Origin: Bradyrhizobium erythrophlei
GTDB taxonomy: Bacteria > Pseudomonadota > Alphaproteobacteria > Rhizobiales > Xanthobacteraceae
NCBI RefSeq assembly: GCF_900129505.1
Contig: NZ_LT670818.1
Span: 2,976,001 to 3,040,000 of the forward strand
Reading direction: 5' to 3'
Length of the DNA: 64,000 nt
A program made the translations under genes and the position numbers. Shown in pieces: positions 41,054 to 51,767 of the stretch. How positions within the stretch are numbered: position 1 is the first letter of the stretch; every line of letters begins with the position of its first letter. The notes beneath the pieces were generated by a model. The model was given only the letters and a program-made list of their open reading frames with translations, was not told the origin of the DNA and ran no database searches.

Positions 41054-42424
41054 ATGGCGCGTGACCAGATCGATATGACGCCGCTGCAATCGCGCGCCGA
41101 ATTGGTGGCGTGGCTGGAAGCGGGCGTGAAGCCGCCTTCCGAGTTTCGGATCGGCACCGAACACGAGAAGACGCCCTTCACCCTCGAGGGCCATCGTCCC
41201 GTGCCTTACCAGGGCGCGCGCGGCATCGGCGCGCTGCTCGAAGGCATGCAGCTCCTGCTCGGCTGGGAGCCGATCATGGAGCGCGGCAACATCATCGGGC
41301 TCTACGACGTCACCGGCGGCGGCGCGATCTCGCTGGAGCCCGGCGGGCAGTTCGAATTGTCCGGCGCGCCGGTCGAGAACGTGCACCAGACCCAGTCCGA
41401 GCTGATGGCGCATCTGGCGCAGGTACGCGAGATCGCCAGTCCGCTCGGCATCGGCTTTCTCGGGCTCGGCATGACGCCGTCATGGTCGCGGGCGCAGATC
41501 CCGATGATGCCCAAGGGCCGCTACAAGATCATGACCGACTACATGCCGAAGGTCGGCCAATACGGCCTCGACATGATGTACCGGACCTGCACGGTGCAGA
41601 CCAATCTCGACTTCTCCTCCGAAGCCGACATGGTCAAGAAGCTCAGGGTATCGGTGGCGCTGCAGCCGGTGGCGACCGCCCTGTTTGCCAATTCGCCGTT
41701 CACCGAAGGCAAACCCAACGGCTTCCTGTCGTTCCGCTCCGAGATCTGGCGCGATACCGACAACGGCCGCGCGGGGATGATCCCCTGGGCGTTCGAGGAC
41801 GGCATGGGGTTCGAGCGCTGGGTCGATTACGCGCTCGACGTTCCCATGTACTTCGTCAAGCGCGGCGATCAATATATCGACGTCGCCGGATCGTCGTTCC
41901 GGGCTTTTTTTGAGGGCAGGAATAACTCGCTTCCCGGCGAGCGCCCGACGCTGTCGGACTGGGCCAACCATCTCTCCACGATCTTCCCCGAGGTGCGGCT
42001 GAAGCGCTATCTGGAGATGCGCGGCGCCGACGGCGTCCCGTGGGATAGGCTGCCGGCGCTGCCGGCGTTCTGGGTCGGCCTGCTCTACGACGATGTCAGC
42101 CTGGATGCCGCCTGGGACATCGCCAAGCACTGGAATGCGCATGAGCGCCAGGCCCTACGGGACGATGTGCCCCGCCTCGGCTTCAAGGCCAGGATCAGGG
42201 ATCGCTATTTGTTCGAGATCGCCAAGGAATGCCTGGCGCTGGCCCATTCCGGCCTGCGCCGGCGCGGTCGCGCCGATCATCTCGGTCGCGACGAAAGCCG
42301 TCATCTCCAGCCGCTGGAGCGGATCATCGATTCCGGGCGGACGCCGGCCGAGGAGATGCTGGAGAAATTCCACGGCGCCTGGCATGGCTCGGTGGAACCG
42401 GCCTACGACGAATACGCGTTCTGA
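41054..42424 (+). CDS. gshA: Glutamate-cysteine ligase, plant/alphaproteobacterial type
   Basis: 456 residues, family GCS2 (PF04107), matching the class shared by plants and alphaproteobacteria. It makes gamma-glutamylcysteine, the first step of glutathione synthesis. Signatures: FRIGTEHEKTPF near 30-41 (Glu metal ligands), GGGAISLEPGGQFELSGAPVENVHQTQSEL, MPKGRYKIMTDYMPKVGQYGLDMMYRTCTVQTNLDF and FEDGMGFERWVDYALDVPMYFVKR. The C-terminal part ends HGAWHGSVEPAYDEYAF. The ATG at 41054 (MARDQIDMTPL) is preferred to the frame start at 40964, which gives a leader absent from the family. Grouped with marR and gst, this block looks like a glutathione-dependent detoxification unit. Confidence 0.95.
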   Translation: MARDQIDMTPLQSRAELVAWLEAGVKPPSEFRIGTEHEKTPFTLEGHRPVPYQGARGIGALLEGMQLLLGWEPIMERGNIIGLYDVTGGGAISLEPGGQFELSGAPVENVHQTQSELMAHLAQVREIASPLGIGFLGLGMTPSWSRAQIPMMPKGRYKIMTDYMPKVGQYGLDMMYRTCTVQTNLDFSSEADMVKKLRVSVALQPVATALFANSPFTEGKPNGFLSFRSEIWRDTDNGRAGMIPWAFEDGMGFERWVDYALDVPMYFVKRGDQYIDVAGSSFRAFFEGRNNSLPGERPTLSDWANHLSTIFPEVRLKRYLEMRGADGVPWDRLPALPAFWVGLLYDDVSLDAAWDIAKHWNAHERQALRDDVPRLGFKARIRDRYLFEIAKECLALAHSGLRRRGRADHLGRDESRHLQPLERIIDSGRTPAEEMLEKFHGAWHGSVEPAYDEYAF

Positions 42425-42630
42425 CCGGCATCTGCGCCGACGAGATCGTGGTCCGATTGAACCGGTACCCACCCATCGGGTCGTAGCCCCAGGGCATGCT
42501 TTTCCGGATCATGCTTTGCGGGCCTTTTGAGAGCCGCCGGCCGGGCGCCGTTCATCCGCCGTACAGGTTCGTGGCGATCAAATGGCCATCCGCGCGAGCG
42601 GGGCGACTAATTAATTGAAAGCAATCGCGA

Positions 42631-43185
42631 ATGTGGGGAGGCCGCCTGCTCAGAGCGTGTTTGGCGACCCTCGCCGTGCTGGCGGCCGTTACCGCCGCGC
42701 GACCGGCGCTGGCGCAGGCCAATTTCGATCGTCCCGGCAGTGATTATCTCAGCTTGCCGGTGCCCTCGGGCGACCCGGCGGATTGCGCGCTGGTGTGCGA
42801 GCGCGACCGCCGCTGCCGGGCCTGGAGCTTCAATTACCCGACCGATGTCGCCGGCGGTGCCCTGTGCTGGCTGAAGAACAGCGTGCCGCCGCGCGTTCAG
42901 GATGATTGCTGCGTCTCGGGCGTGCGCGGCGCCGGCGTGGTGGAGCTGCGCAATGGCGGGGTGGAAACCTCGATCGACCGGCTCGGCGGCGATTACCGCA
43001 ATTTCAGCCTGAAGCCCGGCGAGAGCAGCGAGGCCTGCAAGGCGGCCTGTACCGACGACAACAAATGCCGCGCCTGGACGTTTGCCCGCCCGGGCTATGT
43101 CGGCAAGGAAGCGCATTGCTTTCTGAAGAAGGAGATAAAGCCGCCGCGGCGCAAGGCCGGGTTTATCTCGGGGGTGGTGCGGTAG
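42631..43185 (+). CDS. Secreted protein with two PAN/Apple domains
   Basis: 184 residues: a signal peptide (LLRACLATLAVLAAVTAARPALA) then two PAN_4-like modules, at about 33-100 (DYLSLPVPSGDPADCALVCERDRRCRAWSFNYPTDVAGGALCWLKNSVPP) and 110-180 (DYRNFSLKPGESSEACKAACTDDNKCRAWTFARPGYVGKEAHCFLKKEIKPP). Each has the spaced cysteines (CxxxCxxxxxCRAW...CxLK) expected for disulfides in the periplasm. PAN domains bind proteins or carbohydrates. The gene stands alone; 42425-42630 before it holds only part of a dispersed hairpin (gcatgcttttccggatcatgct). Start by ATG at 42631; ribosome site weak. Confidence 0.88.
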   Translation: MWGGRLLRACLATLAVLAAVTAARPALAQANFDRPGSDYLSLPVPSGDPADCALVCERDRRCRAWSFNYPTDVAGGALCWLKNSVPPRVQDDCCVSGVRGAGVVELRNGGVETSIDRLGGDYRNFSLKPGESSEACKAACTDDNKCRAWTFARPGYVGKEAHCFLKKEIKPPRRKAGFISGVVR

Positions 43186-43197
43186 GATCGTTCGTAT

Positions 43198-43290
43198 AGT
43201 GGGCAAAGCGAAGCACGCCCACCGACCAACGCAACCGGAGTTTAAACATCCGGAGGTGGGCACGGCGCAGACGCGCCTTTGCCCACCCTG
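43198..43290. repeat. Dispersed palindromic repeat between convergent genes
   Basis: agtgggcaaagcgaagcacg and gcgcctttgcccaccc are complementary, with inner arms ccggagtttaaacatccgga. It separates the PAN gene (plus) from the signal peptidase (minus). Confidence 0.75.
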
Positions 43291-43304
43291 CGATCTGCTA
43301 CGAT

Positions 43305-44075
43305 TCAATGCACCGACGTGAAGAACCGCGACAGACGAAAACCGGACAGCCAGGTCGAGACCGGCTGGTGGCGGATGCCGAGATCCCAGGAGGCGACCAC
43401 GGCGTCGGCGCGGCCGACCAAATCGTCCATCGGCAGCATGCCGACGCCGCCGTCGCGCACGGGCACGCGGCTGTCGGCGGAATTGTCGCGGTTGTCGCCC
43501 ATCACGAACAGCCGGCCCGGCGGCACCGTGATTTCGGCCGTGTTGTCGAGTCGGCCGTTGTCGCGCAGCTTCAAGATCTGGTGACTGACGCCGCCCGGCA
43601 GGGTTTCGACGAAGCGGTAGGCCGGCTCGACGCTGCCGTTGTCATCCTCGGCCTGGCCGACGCCGTCGGGCTTCAATTGCGCCGGCTGGTCGTTGATGAA
43701 GAGCTGGCCCTGCCGCATCTGGATGCGGTCGCCGGGCAGGCCCACGACGCGCTTGACCCAGGCCTGCGAGCGGTCGCCCGGCCAGCGGAACACCACGACG
43801 TCGCCGCGCTTCGGCGTCTCGCCGAACACCCGCCCGGTCTCGGGCAGATTGATCTGGATCGGCAGCGACGCGGTCGAATAACCATAGGCGTATTTCGACG
43901 CCAGCAAGGCATCACCGATCTGCAGCGTCGGCTCCATCGAGCCCGACGGCACGTAGAAGGGTTCGGCGAGCGCGCCCTTGGCGAGGAACACCGCCAGCAC
44001 GATGCCGGCGAGCTGCACGAACTGCCCGCGCCAGGTTGAGGTCTTCGGCACGATGGTTTCGTTGTTGATGCTCAT
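43305..44075 (-). CDS. lepB: Signal peptidase I
   Basis: 256 residues. An N-terminal membrane span (QFVQLAGIVLAVFLAKGAL) precedes the catalytic domain. The nucleophile is Ser46 in PSGSMEPTLQIGDALLASKYAYG and the general base Lys108 in AWVKRVVGLPGDRIQM; GRLFVMGDNRDNSADSR is box E. It cleaves Sec and Tat signal peptides at the periplasmic face. The start at 44075 overlaps the tldD stop (ATGA), so it is co-translated with tldD. In many relatives the main lepB is next to rnc/era; this may be a second signal peptidase. Confidence 0.95.
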   Translation of the reverse strand: MSINNETIVPKTSTWRGQFVQLAGIVLAVFLAKGALAEPFYVPSGSMEPTLQIGDALLASKYAYGYSTASLPIQINLPETGRVFGETPKRGDVVVFRWPGDRSQAWVKRVVGLPGDRIQMRQGQLFINDQPAQLKPDGVGQAEDDNGSVEPAYRFVETLPGGVSHQILKLRDNGRLDNTAEITVPPGRLFVMGDNRDNSADSRVPVRDGGVGMLPMDDLVGRADAVVASWDLGIRHQPVSTWLSGFRLSRFFTSVH

Positions 44076-45493
44076 GCGCCGGTACCTCCGACCGTAATCC
44101 GCTCCATCCGCAGCGTCGGCTGGCCGACGCCGACCGGCACACCCTGGCCGTTCTTGCCGCAGGTGCCGATGCCGGTGTCGAGCGCGAGATCGTTGCCGAC
44201 CATGGTGATGCGATGCAGATCGGTCGGGCCATTGCCGATCAGCATCGCGCCCTTCAGCGGTGCGCCGATCTTGCCGTTCTCGATCTTGTACGCCTCGGTG
44301 CACTGGAACACGTATTTGCCCGAGGTGATGTCGACCTGGCCGCCGCCGAAATTGGCGGCATAGATGCCGTTCTTGACCGACGCTAGAATTTCCGCCGGAT
44401 CGCTTCGGCCCGCCAGCATGTAGGTATTGGTCATGCGCGGCATCGGCACATGGGCGTAGCCCTGGCGGCGGCCGTTGCCGGTCGGCTTCATGTTCATCAG
44501 CCGGGCGTTCTGGCGGTCCTGCATGTAGCCGACGAGGACACCGTCCTCGATCAGCACCGTGCGGTTGGTCGGGGTACCCTCGTCATCGATCGACAGCGAG
44601 CCGCGGCGCGAGGCCATGGTGCCGTCATCGACCACGGTGACGCCCTTGGCCGCGACCTGCTGGCCCATCAAGCCAGCGAAAGCAGAGGTCTTCTTGCGGT
44701 TGAAATCGCCCTCCAACCCATGGCCGACGGCCTCATGCAGCATCACGCCGGGCCACCCGGCGCCCAGCACCACATCCATCTCGCCGGCGGGCGCGGGCAC
44801 GGATTCCAGATTGACCATGGCCTCGCGGATCGCGCCGTCGGCGGCCTCGCGCCATGCCTTGGTCTCGATGAAGCGCGCATAGCCCTCCCGGCCGCCATAG
44901 CCCTTGCTGCCGCTTTCCTGCCGGTCGCCTTGTCCGGCGACCACCGAAATATTGACCCGCACCAAAGGGCGGATGTCGCGATAGCTTTCGCCGTCGGGGC
45001 GCAGGATTTCCACCACCTGCCAGGTCGCGCCGAGGCTGACCGTGACCTGCCGCACCCGCGGATCCTTGTCGCGGACATAGGCGTCGATCTCGGCGAGTAG
45101 CTTTATCTTGGATTCGAAGCCCGGCGCATCGAGCGGATTCTCGTCGCCGTAGAGCCGTACGTTGGTGCGCGCGGGCGCAGCCGCGAAATTCCCGCTATAG
45201 CCGCCACGGACGGCCGCGACCGCATCCGCGGCGCGGATCAGCGCCGGCAGCGAGACGTCGGATGAATGCGCGTAGCCGACCCCGTCGTCCTTCACCGCGC
45301 GCAGCCCGAAACCTTGGGACGTATCGTAAGTGGCCTGCTTCAGCCGGCCATTGTCGAACATCAGCGCTTCGGTCTGGCTGTATTCCAGGAACAACTCGCC
45401 GTCGTCGGCGCCTTGCAGCCCCCGCCCGATCTGGTGGCGCACGGAATCGCGATCGAGGTTGGCGCGGTCGAGCAGGGAGGCGGTAGGGGTCAT
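44072..45493 (-). CDS. tldD: Metalloprotease TldD
   Basis: 473 residues, the expected length. The zinc-binding motif is HEAVGHGLEGDFNRKKTSAF near 250 (HExxxH). Other conserved parts: EYSQTEALMFDNGRLKQATYDTSQGFGLRAVKDDGVGYAHSSD, and GRSDPAEILASVKNGIYAANFGGGQVDITSGKYVF. With TldE/PmbA it forms a heterodimer that degrades unfolded peptides and processes microcins and ribosomally made peptides; no tldE/pmbA gene lies in this window. First gene of a two-gene unit with the signal peptidase. Start ATG at 45493. Confidence 0.95.
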   Translation of the reverse strand: MTPTASLLDRANLDRDSVRHQIGRGLQGADDGELFLEYSQTEALMFDNGRLKQATYDTSQGFGLRAVKDDGVGYAHSSDVSLPALIRAADAVAAVRGGYSGNFAAAPARTNVRLYGDENPLDAPGFESKIKLLAEIDAYVRDKDPRVRQVTVSLGATWQVVEILRPDGESYRDIRPLVRVNISVVAGQGDRQESGSKGYGGREGYARFIETKAWREAADGAIREAMVNLESVPAPAGEMDVVLGAGWPGVMLHEAVGHGLEGDFNRKKTSAFAGLMGQQVAAKGVTVVDDGTMASRRGSLSIDDEGTPTNRTVLIEDGVLVGYMQDRQNARLMNMKPTGNGRRQGYAHVPMPRMTNTYMLAGRSDPAEILASVKNGIYAANFGGGQVDITSGKYVFQCTEAYKIENGKIGAPLKGAMLIGNGPTDLHRITMVGNDLALDTGIGTCGKNGQGVPVGVGQPTLRMERITVGGTGA

Positions 45494-45568
45494 GGGGTTC
45501 CGGTCCGTTGTCGGGGAGCTAAATTCAAGATAGGTGTTTTCCGGTCATTTCGCGAGGGGCGGGTCAGA

Positions 45569-46078
45569 TTGTCTCAGTTTGACATCGATATGGTCGAAAT
45601 TGTTCCGATGGCGCCGGGCCATATCGAGAGCTTCCATCGGACCCTCGATTTTGTCGCCCGGGAGCGGCGGTATCTGTCGTTCCTCGAAGCGCCGCCGATC
45701 GAGCTGACGCGGGCTTTTGTGCTGAACAACATCAAATGCCGCTATCCCCAATATGTTGCTGTAACGGCAGGCGAAGTGGTCGGCTGGTGCGATGTGACCC
45801 CGAAGGAAAGGCCGATTTATGCCCATGGCGGCGTTCTCGGAATGGGCCTTCTGCCACCGTTCCGGGGGCGTGGGATCGGCACCAAGTTAATCTGGTCGGT
45901 GCTCGCCGCCGCCCGGAGGGCCGGAATGCACCGGGTCGAATTGACGGTGCGCGAGACCAATGCCGGCGCAATCGCACTCTACAGGAAAGCCGGGTTTGTG
46001 GTCGAAGGGTTGCAACGCGACGCCGTTCACGTCGACGGCATCTATGAAAATGTGATCTGCATGGCAGTGCTGTTCTAG
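45569..46078 (+). CDS. GNAT-family N-acetyltransferase
   Basis: About 169 residues. The acetyl-CoA-binding motif A is GLLPPFRGRGIGTKLIWSVLAAARRAGM (QxxGxG/A-type RGRGIG) and motif B is HRVELTVRETNAGAIALYRKAGFVVEG, close to RimI/phosphinothricin-type enzymes. The frame extends back to 45266 antisense into tldD; a TTG at 45569 with GAGGGG upstream, or an ATG at 45590, is the likely start. The N-terminal MVEIVPMAPGHIESFHRTLDFVARERRYLSFLEAPP is standard for the group. Convergent with the IalB gene; no substrate can be assigned. Confidence 0.88.
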   Translation: MSQFDIDMVEIVPMAPGHIESFHRTLDFVARERRYLSFLEAPPIELTRAFVLNNIKCRYPQYVAVTAGEVVGWCDVTPKERPIYAHGGVLGMGLLPPFRGRGIGTKLIWSVLAAARRAGMHRVELTVRETNAGAIALYRKAGFVVEGLQRDAVHVDGIYENVICMAVLF

Positions 46079-46088
46079 GGGCGGCGCC

Positions 46089-46697
46089 TTACGGCAACTT
46101 GTCGTAGCCTTCGCCAAGCCCGTTCAAGCTGAGCGGGAAGCCGATGCCTTCTTCGGGGGTTTCGAAGATGATGAAGGTGGCGGTCTTGGCGCTGCGCAGC
46201 TGACCGAGCAGCTTGTCGTCCATCACCACCTCGGCGACGCAACCATTGGGCAGGCAGCGGACGAAACCGGCGCGGCCGACATCGACATTGTCGAGTTTCA
46301 GGCCGAGCCCCGAGGGCAGGAGCACGCCGAGCGGCGCCACCACCCGCATCAGCCGGCTCTTCTGGTCGGCGGTTTTCAACACGATGACGGTGAGGCCGGC
46401 ATTGGAGCGATCTTCGGCCACCACGCTCTGGATCAGGGCGCATTGCTCGGCCTGCGCGCCCGGCGGGGTGTCGCAGCGGATCTGCCAGTCGCCGTGAACC
46501 GAACGCACCGCGCCTTGCGCGCTGGCGGACGCCGTCATGCCGAGAAAGCAGGCAGCCGCAAGGCTCAGCGTAGCAAGGCTCAGCGTAGCAAGGCTCGCGG
46601 TGAGGCCAGCGCCCAGTCGGCGGCCCGCAGATCGGCTGCCGCGCCCTGCGCTGTTTCTCGCCCTGTATTTCGAAGGCCCCATCCGGGTCGATCCCAT
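46089..46697 (-). CDS. Invasion-associated locus B (IalB) family protein
   Basis: 202 residues. Signal peptide near residues 25-60 (LGAGLTASLATLSLATLSLAAACFLGMTASASA) followed by an IalB domain: VHGDWQIRCDTPPGAQAEQCALIQSVVAEDRSNAGLTVIVLKTADQKSRLMRVVAPLGVLLPSGLGLKLD and GRAGFVRCLPNGCVAEVVMDDKLLGQL, with the paired cysteines. Named for a Bartonella gene needed for erythrocyte invasion, it is widespread in non-pathogenic rhizobia; function unclear. The start at 46697 has AGGGAA six bases upstream. The signal peptide contains a 15-bp tandem repeat (46560-46600). Confidence 0.92.
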   Translation of the reverse strand: MGSTRMGPSKYRARNSAGRGSRSAGRRLGAGLTASLATLSLATLSLAAACFLGMTASASAQGAVRSVHGDWQIRCDTPPGAQAEQCALIQSVVAEDRSNAGLTVIVLKTADQKSRLMRVVAPLGVLLPSGLGLKLDNVDVGRAGFVRCLPNGCVAEVVMDDKLLGQLRSAKTATFIIFETPEEGIGFPLSLNGLGEGYDKLP

Positions 46698-46742
46698 GAT
46701 ATTCCCTAGAACTATCGGTCCGCGCAGGGGACTGATACGCAA

Positions 46743-47149
46743 TGACGGCGCCTTGAAGGCGATTTTCGCCAGCCCTCGCGCCGCAATGGCTACTCCCGAG
46801 CCAGCGAATCAGGTTCCTGTGGAGCACCCTGCCTGTGCCTACATCGGGCAATCCCTCTGTCAAGCGGCCTTGGCCTGTGAAACCCGCGCCATTGGCTGAT
46901 TTCACGGGAATTCACGGGAAAATGTGACGTCGGCGATTTGGCTGGCTGCGCTGCGCGCCGTGGCCCACGACTGCATTGCGATAGATGAAGAATTATGGTT
47001 TGAGAGGCTGGATTTCGACGCGTTCTAGCGATCTGGCCCCGGTACTTCGCAAAGTACCTCCCAAGGCCGTTTGTCAGGGGGCGGATCATGCGGCATCTCC
47101 CGCCAGGGCGCGGAATGCCGAGAGGTTCTATCAAGGGAGCGCGAGCGGC
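46743..47149. other. Upstream region of the cox operon, no gene
   Basis: About 400 bases between the divergent ialB and coxB genes. Visible features are a direct repeat ttcacgggaattcacgggaa near 46909 and a hairpin GGTACTT-CGC-AAAGTACC at 47040-47058. The promoter of the oxidase operon must be here, but I cannot identify it confidently. Confidence 0.5.
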
Positions 47150-47989
47150 ATGAAGATGTCGAAGGGCCAAATCGGCCGGCGGTTGCTGGGGTTAGCGGTG
47201 GGCGGCATGGCGCTGGCCGCGAGCGGGGCGGCATTTGCCGAACTGGGACAGCCGGCGCCGTGGGAATTCAGGCTGCAGGGAGCGGCATCGCCGGTGATGG
47301 AGCAAATCACCTGGTTCCACAACATGCTGCTCTGGATCATCAGCATCATCACGCTGTTCGTGCTGGGGCTGCTGGTCGCGATCGTCGTCAAGTTCAACGC
47401 CAAGGCCAATCCGGTGCCCTCGCGCACCACCCACAACACCCTGATCGAAGTGGCCTGGACGCTGATCCCGGTGCTGATCCTGGTCGCCATCGCGGTGCCG
47501 TCGTTCCGGCTCTTGTTCCTCGAGCTCGACGTTCCCAAGGCCGATCTGACCATCAAGGCGACCGGCAAGCAGTGGTACTGGAGCTACGCCTATCCCGATA
47601 ACGGCAAGTTCGAATTCGATTCGCTGATGGCCCAGGACAAGCAGCCCCGGCTGCTCGGCGTCGACAATGAGATGGTAGTGCCGGTCAACAAGGTGATCCG
47701 GGTCCAGACCACCGGCGCCGACGTGATCCACTCTTTCGCGGTGCCGGCGTTCGGCATCAAGATCGACGCCATCCCCGGCCGGCTCAACGAAACCTGGTTC
47801 AAGGCCACCACGACCGGCATGTTCTACGGCCAGTGCTCGGAACTGTGCGGCAAGGATCATGCTTTCATGCCGATCGCGGTGCGGGTGGTGAGCGATCAGG
47901 ACTTCGTGGCCTGGGTCGAGACCGCGAAAAAGAAATTTGCCTCCAACCCGGCGAACTCGTTCGCCTCGGTGGGGACAGCCGCGCAGTAA
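47150..47989 (+). CDS. coxB: Cytochrome c oxidase subunit II (CuA subunit)
   Basis: 279 residues: signal peptide (RRLLGLAVGGMALAASGAAFA), two transmembrane helices (ITWFHNMLLWIISIITLFVLGLLVAIVV; LIEVAWTLIPVLILVAIAVPSFRLLFL), then a periplasmic cupredoxin domain. GKQWYWSYAYPD is the aromatic electron-entry patch. The CuA ligands are His near 195 in VIHSFAVPAFGIKIDA and C229xxxC233 in YGQCSELCGKDHAFMPI, with a downstream His and Met. The ATG at 47150 is followed by MKMSKGQ; the frame start at 46985 gives a leader unlike the family. First gene of the aa3 oxidase operon. Confidence 0.97.
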   Translation: MKMSKGQIGRRLLGLAVGGMALAASGAAFAELGQPAPWEFRLQGAASPVMEQITWFHNMLLWIISIITLFVLGLLVAIVVKFNAKANPVPSRTTHNTLIEVAWTLIPVLILVAIAVPSFRLLFLELDVPKADLTIKATGKQWYWSYAYPDNGKFEFDSLMAQDKQPRLLGVDNEMVVPVNKVIRVQTTGADVIHSFAVPAFGIKIDAIPGRLNETWFKATTTGMFYGQCSELCGKDHAFMPIAVRVVSDQDFVAWVETAKKKFASNPANSFASVGTAAQ

Positions 47990-48003
47990 GCCTTCAGGCT
48001 TAA

Positions 48004-49704
<1,701 letters not shown>

Positions 49705-49742
49705 TCCAATGCGCGGCGCATACCTCGCGCCGCGCTGCTGTA

Positions 49743-49836
49743 GAGCATGATCCGGAAAAGTGGGAACCGGTTTTCCGAGAGGATCATGCTCAGACGAAGA
49801 AATAGGATCATGATCCGATCCAATCGGATCATGATC
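49743..49836. repeat. Composite two-hairpin repeat, copy 2 (reverse orientation)
   Basis: 49743-49791 (GAGCATGATC, cggaaaagtgggaaccggttttccg, GATCATGCTC) followed by 49805-49836 (GATCATGATCCGAT, CCA, ATCGGATCATGATC). It mirrors 6441-6535. It separates coxA from ctaB and ends nine bases before the ctaB start. Confidence 0.9.
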
Positions 49837-49844
49837 TTGACAAA

Positions 49845-50798
49845 GTGAGACCTGTTTTGTCGGTTGCCGAGAACAACGCCATCGAGCTGTCGTCGCCCCG
49901 GATTTCCGAGGCCGAGGTTGGTGATTACATCGCGCTGTTGAAGCCGCGGGTGATGTCGCTGGTGATCTTCACCGCACTGGTGGGCCTTGCGATCGCGCCG
50001 GGCCACGTCCATCCGGTGCTGGCGTTCACCTCGATCCTCTGCATCGCCGTCGGCGCCGGTGCTTCCGGCGCGCTCAACATGGCGCTCGAAGGCGATATCG
50101 ACGCCCTGATGTCGCGCACCGCCAACCGGCCGATCCCGCGCGGCCGCGTCACCCGGCAGGAAGCGCTGGCGTTCGGCATGACGCTGGCGTTCTTCGCGGT
50201 GATGACGCTCGGCATCCTCGTCAACTGGATCGCCGGCGCGCTGCTGGCATTCACGATCTTCTTTTACGTCGTGATCTACACCCTGCTGCTGAAGCGCTGG
50301 ACCGCGCAGAACATCGTGATCGGCGGCGCCGCGGGCGCGCTGCCGCCGGTGGTGGCGTGGGCGGCGGCGACCGGCTCGCTCTCCGTCGAGCCGATCCTGC
50401 TGTTCTTGATCATCTTCTTCTGGACCCCGCCGCATTTCTGGGCGCTGGCGCTGTTTCGCAGCGACGATTATGCGCGCGCCGGCGTGCCGATGCTCCCCGT
50501 GGTCGCCGGTCCCGACGCGACCCGGCTGCAGATCCTGCTTTATACGATCGTGCTGGTCGCGACCGCGTTCGCGCCATGGCCGCTCGGCTATTTTGACGCG
50601 GTCTATGGCGTGACCTCGCTGGTGCTCGGCGTCGGCATGATGGTCCTCGCGATCAACGTCTATCGCCGCCGGGAAGGTGTCGAAGCGTCGCGCGCGACGC
50701 GAAAACTGTTCGCGTTCTCGATCTTCTATCTGTTCGCGCTGTTCGCAACCTTGCTGATCGAGGTTGTCGCCCACGCCATCGCACCATCGATCTGGTAG
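49845..50798 (+). CDS. ctaB: Protoheme IX farnesyltransferase
   Basis: 317 residues, UbiA superfamily with about nine membrane helices. It adds a farnesyl group to heme b to make heme o, the precursor of heme a. The prenyl-diphosphate-binding motif is [25 protein letters not shown] near 92-116 (NxxxDxxxD-type) and the second loop has [19 protein letters not shown] at 49845 or TTG at 49857 could be the start; neither has a good ribosome site, and the immediately preceding hairpin repeat could affect translation. Third gene of the oxidase operon. Confidence 0.96.
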   Translation: MRPVLSVAENNAIELSSPRISEAEVGDYIALLKPRVMSLVIFTALVGLAIAPGHVHPVLAFTSILCIAVGAGASGALNMALEGDIDALMSRTANRPIPRGRVTRQEALAFGMTLAFFAVMTLGILVNWIAGALLAFTIFFYVVIYTLLLKRWTAQNIVIGGAAGALPPVVAWAAATGSLSVEPILLFLIIFFWTPPHFWALALFRSDDYARAGVPMLPVVAGPDATRLQILLYTIVLVATAFAPWPLGYFDAVYGVTSLVLGVGMMVLAINVYRRREGVEASRATRKLFAFSIFYLFALFATLLIEVVAHAIAPSIW

Positions 50799-50816
50799 GG
50801 GGCGCATGGCGAGGCA

Positions 50817-50981
50817 ATGGCCGACAAAAAGCAGCCAGACGGAATCGTCCTCACCGAGGCGCAGAAGAAAAGCCGTCGCCAGCGGTCGATCGCCATTGCG
50901 CTCGCGCTCGGCATCCTCGTCGTGCTGTTTTTCGCCGTCACCATGGTCAAGGGGCCGGGCGTGCTCGTGCGGCCCATGTGA
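50817..50981 (+). CDS. CoxF-like small membrane protein of the oxidase operon
   Basis: 54 residues: a polar head MADKKQPDGIVLTEAQKKSRRQR and one membrane helix SIAIALALGILVVLFFAVTMV, then a short Gly/Pro tail ending LVRPM. A small single-span protein at this place between ctaB and ctaG is called CoxF in Bradyrhizobium and is found in many alphaproteobacterial cox operons; its role in assembly is not established. It starts at 50817 after GGCGAGG, 18 bases past the ctaB stop. Confidence 0.85.
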   Translation: MADKKQPDGIVLTEAQKKSRRQRSIAIALALGILVVLFFAVTMVKGPGVLVRPM

Positions 50982-51003
50982 CCTCAAGATGTGACCGGAT
51001 GAT

Positions 51004-51675
51004 GTGATCGACATGGACAACCAGCCCACGATGCCGCGAGAGCCGGCCGCAAGCCCGAAGCAAAGCCCCGCGGCTGGCCCGAAGGCTGCGCCGCGGCTCG
51101 GCCGTGACGCGGTGGTGGCGGCGATCTGCGGCTTCGTCGTGGTGCTGATGGTCGGCGCGTCCTATGCCGCCGTGCCGTTCTACAACTGGTTCTGCCGCGC
51201 CACCGGCTTCAACGGCACCACCCAGGTCGCGACTTCGGCGCCGTCAGCAGCGCCGCTGTCGCGCAAGATCGCCGTGCGCTTCGATTCCAACGTCGCCGGC
51301 GGATTGCCGTGGAAATTCGAGCCGGAGCAGACCGAGATCGAGGTCAGGATCGGCCAGGTCGTCACCGTGTACTACACCGTGACCAACCAGTCGGCGCGGA
51401 CCACGACTGGGCAGGCGGCCTACAACGTCGCGCCGCTGACGGTCGGCGCCTATTTCCAGAAGATCAACTGCTTCTGCTTCACCGAACAGACCATGGCGCC
51501 GGGCGAAAAGCGCGAGATGCCGGTGGTGTTCTATGTCGATCCCTCGATCGTCAATGACAGCGACAATGAGGGACTGAACACCATCACGCTGTCCTACACC
51601 TTCTACCCCGTGCGCGAGCCGGCGCCGCAGCCGGTGGCCGCGAGCGAGCCGGACAAACGCAAGGGAGCGCTTTAG
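51004..51675 (+). CDS. ctaG: Cytochrome c oxidase assembly protein CtaG/Cox11
   Basis: 223 residues: a short cytoplasmic N-terminus, one membrane span ([35 protein letters not shown]) and a periplasmic immunoglobulin-like domain. The copper-binding motif is [23 protein letters not shown] (CFCF) near 155, preceded by a membrane-proximal Cys in WFCRATG. It delivers copper to the CuB site of CoxA. GTG at 51004 and ATG at 51013 are possible starts. It follows coxF and is separated from coxC by a small hairpin. Confidence 0.97.
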   Translation: MIDMDNQPTMPREPAASPKQSPAAGPKAAPRLGRDAVVAAICGFVVVLMVGASYAAVPFYNWFCRATGFNGTTQVATSAPSAAPLSRKIAVRFDSNVAGGLPWKFEPEQTEIEVRIGQVVTVYYTVTNQSARTTTGQAAYNVAPLTVGAYFQKINCFCFTEQTMAPGEKREMPVVFYVDPSIVNDSDNEGLNTITLSYTFYPVREPAPQPVAASEPDKRKGAL

Positions 51676-51678
51676 ATC

Positions 51679-51699
51679 GGGGACCGGCAAGGGGTCCCC
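51679..51699 (+). terminator. Small hairpin between ctaG and coxC
   Basis: GGGGACC, ggcaagg, GGTCCCC: a perfect 7-base GC stem three bases after the ctaG stop, followed by atgatcttggagtttgattttt. It could attenuate transcription or protect the upstream message. Confidence 0.6.
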
Positions 51700-51767
51700 A
51701 TGATCTTGGAGTTTGATTTTTGAGAGAATACGTGCCGAATAGGCACCGCTAACGGAGAGAGACCGAA

